Assembly: GCA_025559845.1 (NCBI GenBank)
Contig: CP048469.1
Coordinates: 1,240,001-1,304,000, forward strand
Direction of reading: 5' to 3'
Source of the DNA: Agrobacterium tumefaciens
Lineage (GTDB): Bacteria > Pseudomonadota > Alphaproteobacteria > Rhizobiales > Rhizobiaceae
DNA length: 64,000 nucleotides
Position 1 is the stretch's first letter. Each line of letters starts with the position of its first letter. The notes under the pieces are model-generated. The model saw only the letters and a program-made list of their open reading frames with translations, searched no databases and was not told where the DNA came from. The translations under genes and the position numbers were made by a program. This document shows positions 1 through 9,000 of the stretch, in pieces.

Positions 1-3000
1 GCCGTCATGTTGGAACGGGCAAGCTCGTTGAAATAGTTCAGCGGGATGGTTTTCAGGAGGGTTGGCTGAATGTCGATCAGCTTACCGCGCAGTTCCTCGA
101 CGACGCGAGACTGCGTTACGCGTTGGGCTCGACCTGGCTGTTGCTCTGGTCTGCGCTCTTTTCTCTGATAATTTGGCGTGCTTGTTTCAGATAGGCCTGC
201 CGGTCCGGATCGCGGGGCGACCACTGGCTCACCGAGGCGTGCCAATCCTTCCACTTCTGCAACGTGTCGAACGTCGCGGGGGGATCGTCGTGAAACCCTC
301 TGATCTGTGCCTGCTGCTGTGCCATCGCTGATCTGTCCCTTGAGCGCGACCGCCAATTTATCGAGCCTGGCCTCCAAGCCCTCGATGGCGGACGTATCAT
401 ACTTGTTGTTGCTGGAAATGTCGATAATCCCGGCCTTATCAGCCACGATTGCAGCCGTGTTGCGATAGGCCTCATTGCCCATCTCAGCCGTGATCTCGCC
501 CCGCTCGACGAGAGGACGCAGAAACGCGTCGATATCCTCGAGCGCAGATGCCAACTCGTTCTTCCAAGCCCTCACCACGCCGTTGTGGTCGGTAGACGCC
601 TGCACGAAGACATCGGCCTCTGGCGTCAGTGCGGCTCGCATCTGCATGCCGTCCTTGCCGAATGCCCATACAGAGTGGAGACCAGGTAGTGCGAGCATCG
701 TGAGATCAGCGACACTCAGAGGGCCGCTCGATGGGTGGTTATGGAATACGACAATGCGACGGTCCGGGTTCATCAACGCGCCCAGCAGGGTGTTATTGAT
801 GCCGGTTGCGGCCTTTTTCTTCGCGGTACCGAACTCGACAATGCTGCCGTCGTCATCTACGGCCATGAGGTATTCGTGGCCGTTCTTCCCAAACCGGGCA
901 ATGGTGTCCTTCGCCCACTTGAAGATCGCGGTACCGGAAGGCGCGCTTGGCAGGCCAACGGTCAACAGGTCGTTCGCGCTGCCGGTCTCAACGGGGTCAG
1001 GACGCTTGTTTGCGATCGGAGCGTCGTATTCCCCGCTCTCAACCGTTTTCGCTGCGGTGGCGCTCTTGGGCTGGGGCTTGAGAGCATCCAGCAGTCGACG
1101 GTGGCGTTCCGACGTCTCCGCGAGATCCTGCGTACCGATCCATGCGCCGATCTGCTTCTCGAGCGCGGGTGTCTGGGTACCAATCTCAGCGATACGCGCC
1201 TTGTCGAGATCTGGCTGGTTGGCGATACGCTTCACAGTGTTGGCGATGCGGGTTGCCAGACCTGCAGCATCGACGTCGGACGCATCATCGACCGGGACAT
1301 GGTATTCCTTGCCGCCATTGATGGTGACGTTGAATGCCCTGCCGTAACCCATCGGTTCGATGCCGATCTTGAAACCGGCATACTCGCCGATCTCGCGCAC
1401 ACCTTCCTTGTCGATCAGCTCCTTGCGCATCGCCGAGACGATGGCCGCGCCGAATTCCTTGCGCTTGTCGAACGCCTCGCCGTTGATGGTACCGGCGAAT
1501 TCCGCCGGCGCATTGCTGGCAAGCTCGGCGTCGGCCTGAACCGCTGCCATACCGGAACGAAGCTTTCCTGCTTCCTCCTCGAGCGAACGGATCTTGCCCT
1601 TGATGCGGTGCTGCTCTCTGTCATGCTCGACGGACTGGCCCTCGAGCTGGCGAAGCTTCCGGCGGGTGTCCATCTCCTCGAGGATCAGCGGATTACCGGA
1701 CGCTGCCGCCTTCATCTCAGCGGCGTTTGCGGCCTCACCGGCGATATCCTCGATCTCGCGGGCTTTCATATCACCCTTGCGCATCTGCTGGATAAAGCGG
1801 GCCTTGGCCTCGATTGTCTGCCACTGACGCGCATCCAGCGTGTTCTTGGTGGCATACCGAAGGATCTCGATCTCGAAACCTTCCGGATCGGCGGCATACA
1901 GCTCGTTGCCCTGGCGGATGCCCCGCCCGTCGCGCTGCTCGAGGTCAGACGGGCGCCACGGTGCGTCGAGGTGATGCAGCGCCACCAGTCTGTTCTGAAC
2001 GTTGGTCCCCGCACCCATCTTCGCCGTTGAGCCAAACAGGAAGCGGACACGGCCGGAACGGACCTTGCCGAACAGCTCTTCCTTCTGTGTCTCGGTGTTG
2101 GCGTCGTGGATGAACGCGATCTCCGCTTCCGGAATGCCGCGATCGATGAGCTTCTGTTTCAGATCATCATAGACAGAGAATGTGCTCTCGAGCGCCAGCA
2201 GCTCGTCGGGCGAAACCTTGTCCAGCGCCTCGATTGCGGCCTCATCGCCGTTATCGGCCTTCTCCATCAGGTCACGAAGGCGTGCCGCTTCTGCAGCCTG
2301 CGCTTTCTTCGGCGTCGAAAGGTCGATGAACACGAGCTGAGTGCCGCGCTGTTCCTTCGTCGCGTCGTAGATCCGCTTCATCTCATTTGCGGCTCGGTGA
2401 ACCTTCGATTTCTTATGATCCGGATAATTCGGGTCGATCAAGCGCATGTCGAGCGCCGCCTTACGGGCGTCAGACATGACCTTGAGCATGTTGTCTTTAC
2501 CCTTTTCGGCCTTCTTGGGCAGGTTCTCCGCCCGCCATACCAGAGAGCCACGCGGGAACACGAGGTTCCCGGCGTCGTCGGACTTGCCCTCACCGATGAA
2601 TGCGGCCTGATCGGACGAACGCTCGACAACCACGTTGGTGGGCTTTCCGCCCTTCACCTTCGGCAACGGGAATTTCTTGCCCTGAGCTGCGAGCTGCGCC
2701 TTGATGTCGTCATTGGTGATGACGTCGGCAAAGCTGCGGTACCGCTGCATCAGCTCTGGCACGTTGACGAACTTCGCGAACCGGCTGTTGAGCCGGTACT
2801 GTCCGGACGGTGAAAGCTCCCAATCGGTGACGACTTCGCCGAACACACGCGCCCAGGCATCGAAGTGCGACACACCCATGGCCCGCAGCGCCTTCTCGTC
2901 GAGGTAACGCTGAACTGTGAACATCTCGGCCATCGTATTCGACAATGGCGTACCGGTGAGGAAGACAACGTTATTGCCGCCGGTGCGCTCGAGCACGAAA

Positions 3001-6000
3001 CGCGACTTCATGTAGAGGTCTGCCGCCTTGGCACTGCCGGCCATGTTGCCGAGACCTGCCACACGTTGCATCGACGTGGAATAAGCGAGGTTCTTGAACT
3101 CGTGCGCCTCGTCGACATAGAGCGCATCAACACCCAGCTCGTCGAAGGTGAGGCCGTCGTCCTTCCTGCCGGAATCGAGCAGGCGTTCCATCTTGGCTTT
3201 GAGGTTATCGCGCCATTTGGTGAGTTGTGCGACGTTCCGGCTCTTAGCGCCCGTCGCACGTCGCACCTCTGCCAGTGAGGCCTCAAGATCATCCATTTGC
3301 TGCTGGATGAACTGCGCCTCATAGTTCGGATCGATGCCGATACGACCGAATGAGGAATGCGCGACGATCACAGCGTCCCAATCGCCCGTAGCGATGCGGG
3401 CAAACAGCCGCTTGCGGCGGTCTTTCTCAAAGTCCTGCTTTGTCGCAGCCAGGACCTTCGCACCGGGATAGAGACGGACGAAATCTGCAGCCCACTGACC
3501 GACAAGGTGATTGGGCACAACGAGCATCGGCTTGCGAGCCTGCCCGGTGCGGCGTTTCTCCATGACGGATGCGATGGCTGCAAAGGTCTTGCCCGCGCCT
3601 ACGGTATGATCGGCGAGCGCGGTACCACTCTGCAGCGTGCGCCAGATGAAGTTTTTCTGGCTGGGGCGTAGCTCGATGATGTCATCACCCACCTTGCCCG
3701 GGAGCGTGAGGTGCGAGCCGTCGAACTGCTGGATGACGTCGGTGTTGAACGTGTCGTTGTAGAGACGCGCCAAGTCATCGCGGCGGGTGTCATCCTGCCA
3801 CAACCACTTGCGCCACTCTGCCTTGACGCGCTCCACCTTCTCGTTGGCGGCGTCTGTAGCCGCCTGGTTGACGACGGACTTACCATCCGTGGTGCGGTCG
3901 TTGATCGTGATGGTCTGGCCGTTCAATACGGCGCTCAACACTGTTCCAACCGGTGCGCGATCGGTACCCCACTGCACCTGCGCCGCCGGCGTGACCTGCG
4001 GCACCTCGATGTCCCATTTCGCGTTCGCGGCGGAATAGAACACTTTCGGCCTGATCGATCCTTGGCCGATATGGCTGATGAAGTCCTGAACGTGCGATGC
4101 CGGGAGCCATGGTGCGCCTGGCTTAACATCGATGTCGATTGCCTCGATATCGGCTGGGATGACATCGCGCAGCGCATTCACGTTGCGGCGGAACTCCGGA
4201 TCTTGCTCTGCAGCTCGCTCAGCCTCGGCAAGCTTCTGCTTCACGTTGCCAGAGAGGTACTGGTCAGACGTCTCATACGCGCCGGTCGGTGTTCTGAATA
4301 CGAGCGGGCCCAGTTCGTCGACAATCGCATCGACCGGCTTGCCGTAGAGACGCGACATCGCCTCGAGATCGATACGCCCATAGTCGTTCAGGACCGTTGC
4401 AAGAGCATCCTTGGCGCTGCTCGCGCTGGTCGGGCGGCGGTATGGCTGCTGTGTCCTACGGCTGAAAATAGCCGCTTTGTCAGCCGTGGCAGGACGGGCC
4501 TTTTCGCCCGTTTTCTTTGCCATGCCCGCGCTGAGACCCTTATCGAAATTCTGCTCGAGCGCGCTGATCTGCGGCCACGTCGGATCATCGCGGAACAGAC
4601 GCTTATTTGCGTCCGAATTGACAGGACCATTAGACTTTACAAAGCCATCGTACAGACTGTTCAACCTTTTTCTGAGGTTTTCAATCTGCTGCTCCGTTGC
4701 CGTTTCGCTGATCTGAGCGCGGCGCAGCTTCGCAAAGGCGTCACGCACGCGGATCATGCCGGACACACGCTCTTTCGCGGTGTCGTTGGAGAAAGTAACG
4801 GCCTGCGACGTGGCGTTGCCGATGTGATCGGGGGTACGCAGGTGGATGGTGCCATCAGGCGCGGCAAACATGGTGCCGACTTGCACGTCGGTAACGGTCT
4901 CAGGGACGGTGACAGTTTCTGTCACCCTTGCAGCACCCGGTTCTGCCATGATGTCTCGCGGCAGTTTCTCGACGGCCTTTGCCAGCTCTGCCGGGGTATC
5001 CTGTCCACCTCGGGCAATGAGCGCGGGCTCATCAGGCCCATACATCGTGCCATATGCGCCGAAGTCACCCACCATCATTTCCGGGTTGTTGGCGAAATAC
5101 TTGTTCAACGGCACGGAATTGCCGTCCTTGCCGCGATAATCCACGACCTCGAGCCAATCGCTCGACTTCGGCGCAGCACCATTCTCGCGGCGCTGCAGGA
5201 TGACGATGTCCGTCGTGACCTCGGTACCGGCGTTCTTGAGGAACGCGTCATTCGGCAGTCGGATAGCGCCAATGAAATCCGCCTTGGCGTGGATCATGTT
5301 GCGCGCCGAGGCGGACTGGCCGTCGAGGAAACGGTTCGTCACGACCATGGCAAGCACGCCACCTGGTCGCAGAGTCTCAATCGCCTTGGCGAAGAAGAAG
5401 TTATGGATGGACAGCTTGTTGAGGTGCGTGCGCTCTTTGTCATAGAGCTTTTCCGAACCGAACGGCGGGTTGCCGATCGCCAGATCGAAATATGAATCGG
5501 GAACGGTCAGTTTCTCAAAGCCGACAGGGGCCTGAATGTTGGCGTTCGGATAGAGGTGCTTGGCGATAGAACCGGTGATGCGATCAAGCTCTACGCCGGT
5601 CACATTCGATGGGCCGCGCAAATCCCCAGGCATCAGACCAAGGAAGTTGCCAGCACCCACCGAAGGCTCGAGAACCTGCCCGCCCTTGAAGCCGAGACGC
5701 TGCACGATGCTCCACGCTGCATCCACGATCTCGGGAGACGTGAAATGCGCATTGCGCGTCGAGGACTCGGCGGCGCTGAATTCCTCTTTGGTCAGCAGAC
5801 CCTTGAGTTGTGCTGCTTCGCGCTCCCAGCCTTTGGCAACGCTGCCATCTTCACGCGGGAATGCAGAGCGCAGACCGCCCCAGCCGACCCACTTTGCGAG
5901 AACAGCCTGTTCGTCGCGGGTTGCCGGCCGCTTCTCCTCGTCGAGTTTTTTGACAAGCTCGATGGCCGCGACGTTGGCGCGGTATTTGGCTTTCTGCCCG

Positions 6001-9000
6001 CCCTCGCCCAATCCGTCTTCGGACGTGATGACGTAATCGGTAGGCCGCTGCTGTGCCGGTACAGACGCAACGCTGGTCTCGGTTACTCGATCGCGACTGT
6101 CCGTTGACCGCTGCGTGCGGCGCTCATCAGATCCTGAGACGTCTGGCTGGTCGTTTCTGCCTGCTGGCTGCCTTCCGGCGGAAGCAAGAGGTAATTCCCC
6201 CTCACCATCTGCCACGCCTCGTCCGGCTGGAACCCGTTCTGCTCGAGCTGGTCGGCTTCCAGATACGTCTGCTCCGCTGCGTCTTTCAGCGCCTCGTCCA
6301 GCGTCCCGGCCACTTTCAGCTCCTTGTACCTCTTCGGCAGGAACTCTTTCCAGTGCTGGCGCCCCAGCTCGATCCAGTTCTGCAGGTTCATTCTCGGCTC
6401 CGGTGAAGGTGTTTACGTCGGCGGCTTCTACGTCCGCTGCGCTCGACATGCCGTCGAAGGCTGCAGCGCGTGGATCGTACTTCACACCCATATACCACGA
6501 TTTGAGGTAAGGACGCGCCCCCTCGCCAAGGTCCGCCAGCATAGCCGAAGCGTATGCGGCAAAGGTGCGCGCCCCTTTCTCGATGTGGTAGCCTGCAAGT
6601 GTGATCCCGGCCTGCAACAGCTCCGGGTCGATGCCGCTGTTCAGGGTATTGCCGGAAAGCTTCTTCCGAAGCAACTCACGCGCCTTCGCCGCGGCGTCGT
6701 CAGTGAAGAGCTTGTTCTCGGAGACCGCAGGTTTAGCCTTCTGAGGAGCCGCGGCGGGTTTCTCCGCCGTTCTTTCCGGTACCGGATTATCACGCTCCCA
6801 CCGTGCCAGATCCTTCTCGGATGGCTGCGTCGAGTGGTTGCGCTCTCGATCGAGCGAGCCGTCTGCCTTTATCTCGGCAACCGTTACATTCCATCCGCGA
6901 GGTCCGCCGCGGTCAAAGCCAATTACACGATCAGGTCCGCCGTAACCCGGAACATCACGCCCAGGGCGGAAGTAGTTCTCAAGTCGGGCGAGGTTGTCGG
7001 GAGCCTTGCCCTTCTTCGGCTTGGGCTTCTGCTCCACCGGTGCTGGTGTGGCTGGCGGTGTGGCCTCACGCGCTGCCGCTTCGCGCCTCATGTCCTCGAG
7101 GGAGACCGCGAATTCCTTCCGTACAGCATCGGCGAGATCCTTGCCGCGCAGCACGATACGCTCGTTACCCCCGTCTTTCTCGAGCGTGATCGTGACTGAG
7201 GGTCCCTTACGGGTCTCAATCATGTAACGATTGCCGCCGGCACCGCCCTCGCCCCACCGCGTCTGGATCAGCTCGAGCAGAGCCTTGTTACTGACTTTGG
7301 CCTTGATCGCGTCAGAGATCGGCGTGTCACCGCCATTCACCTCGGCTATACGGCTCAGTGCGTCAGAGATCGCATCGGCTTCGCTGTTCCACACATCGGT
7401 CCAGGGGTACGCGCTCGGGTCAATCTCGCCACCCTTGGCACTCAGCACCGGCGGAGTGGTACGGCTACGCTCCAAGACCTCGAAGCGCTTACCACGCTGA
7501 ACAACCTCATGGGTCTGCCCCATCTTGTTTTTCGCCACGTAGGCGTCTGCTTTGTCCTGCGACGCAAACCATTTCGGCGCGAACGGGTCTTTCGTCTTGC
7601 CGGATTTCAGCCAGGTCTTGAAGTCGCCAAGCGTGGTTTGGCTGATATCGCCGAGACCCTTCCAGTCGGCGGTGTAGTTTTCGAGATATGCCGCACGTGC
7701 CTGTGCCTCGTTGTCGAAGCCAGCCATTACCTTGTGCTCATCAAAACGACCCCGGGCTGGGTCTTTCTGGTCGACGACAAAGATCGGCGCGGAATCGTCC
7801 AGTGTCTCGGTACCGGGACGCACGAAGATATCGATGTGATCCTTGTCCCGGCCTTCGGTACCGCGAATGTAGCCGTAATGGCTCTTCATATCGACGGACC
7901 ACGCCTTACCAGATCCGGACACGCCCTTGCGCTGCGATCCTGCGGGGTTCTCGACCGAGATATCTAAGCCGCCCAGCTTCAACCGGCCTACTTTGTAATT
8001 CCCAGCTTCCTTCTGTGCTGGTGTGGGCTCTGGCAGGTCATTGGTGGGCGACGTTGCGGCCTCGTTTGCTGCGGCTTCCGTCGTCGTCGGAGTTTCACCC
8101 GCCAACGTCGCGACATCTTCCGCTGCAGCGCGCTGCGCATCACGTACATCGAGCAGCTTCTTCTTGATGCCAGGCGTCATGTTGGCCCATGGCGTACGCT
8201 CTGGCCGTTTCACCCCAGCCTCAGCCAGAATGCGCTTGCGGTCTGGGTCTGTGAGATCAACCTCCCACCAGCTCGCGCCGTCGTCTGCGGCCTGTGGCTG
8301 TGCCTCACCCGCCTCTTTCGCCCTCGCCGCCTGCCGCTGCTTCAACAGCCGGTCATTCAGCGCATGCATCTTCACGGGCAACGTCGAGCGAGCATCCTTC
8401 GCTGCGCGTTCTGCACGGTACCGGTAATCATCTGCCATCGATGCGAGGTCGGAGACCTTCACGCCGAGTGCATCCGCAAGCCTCTTGCGCTCTGCAGGCA
8501 GCACGTTGTCCATGTCGACCTGTGACGTGCCGCCCAGCCGCTTTGCCATGATCTGCTCGCGGGCAAGGTCATAGAGCGCTGCGTGGTTGTCATCGGGGAG
8601 GACAACAGTCTTGCCGCCGATCTTGCGGCTGTTTGGGCCAGCATCGCCAATCTCGCGCTCGATGGGTGGATTGCGCTCGAGATCCTGTGCCTCGACCTGT
8701 GCCGCGGTAAGGCTGCTGACGTTTAACGCCGTCGTCGGCACCTGATACGGATTGCCCTTGTCATCGACTACAAGAGCCTCGTTGCCTTCGTTCTCATACC
8801 GCTCGATGCGCGCAGCGAACCTGCCTGCCTCTGGCGTATCGACAATGACACGCTGTCCGGGCTGTGGCCGCGTCGGGCGCATCTCGGTTGCTGGCTTGTC
8901 TTCGGAGCGTGGCGGAACCTCTGACGTGACCTGAGACGCCACTGGCGCCATCGGCTCGAGCGCAGGATCTGCAGACTGCTCTGGCATGCCATCGCTAGAC

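Noticed and set aside
735..2030. Long plus-strand frame of 431 codons opposite the giant gene
   Set aside because: It is the antisense of the helicase region. The minus frame has clear motifs and the plus frame has none, with base use mirrored from the minus codons.
3711..5495. Plus-strand frame of 594 codons
   Set aside because: It lies opposite the methylase and helicase parts of the giant gene and shows no domain; a shadow of G/C-rich third positions.
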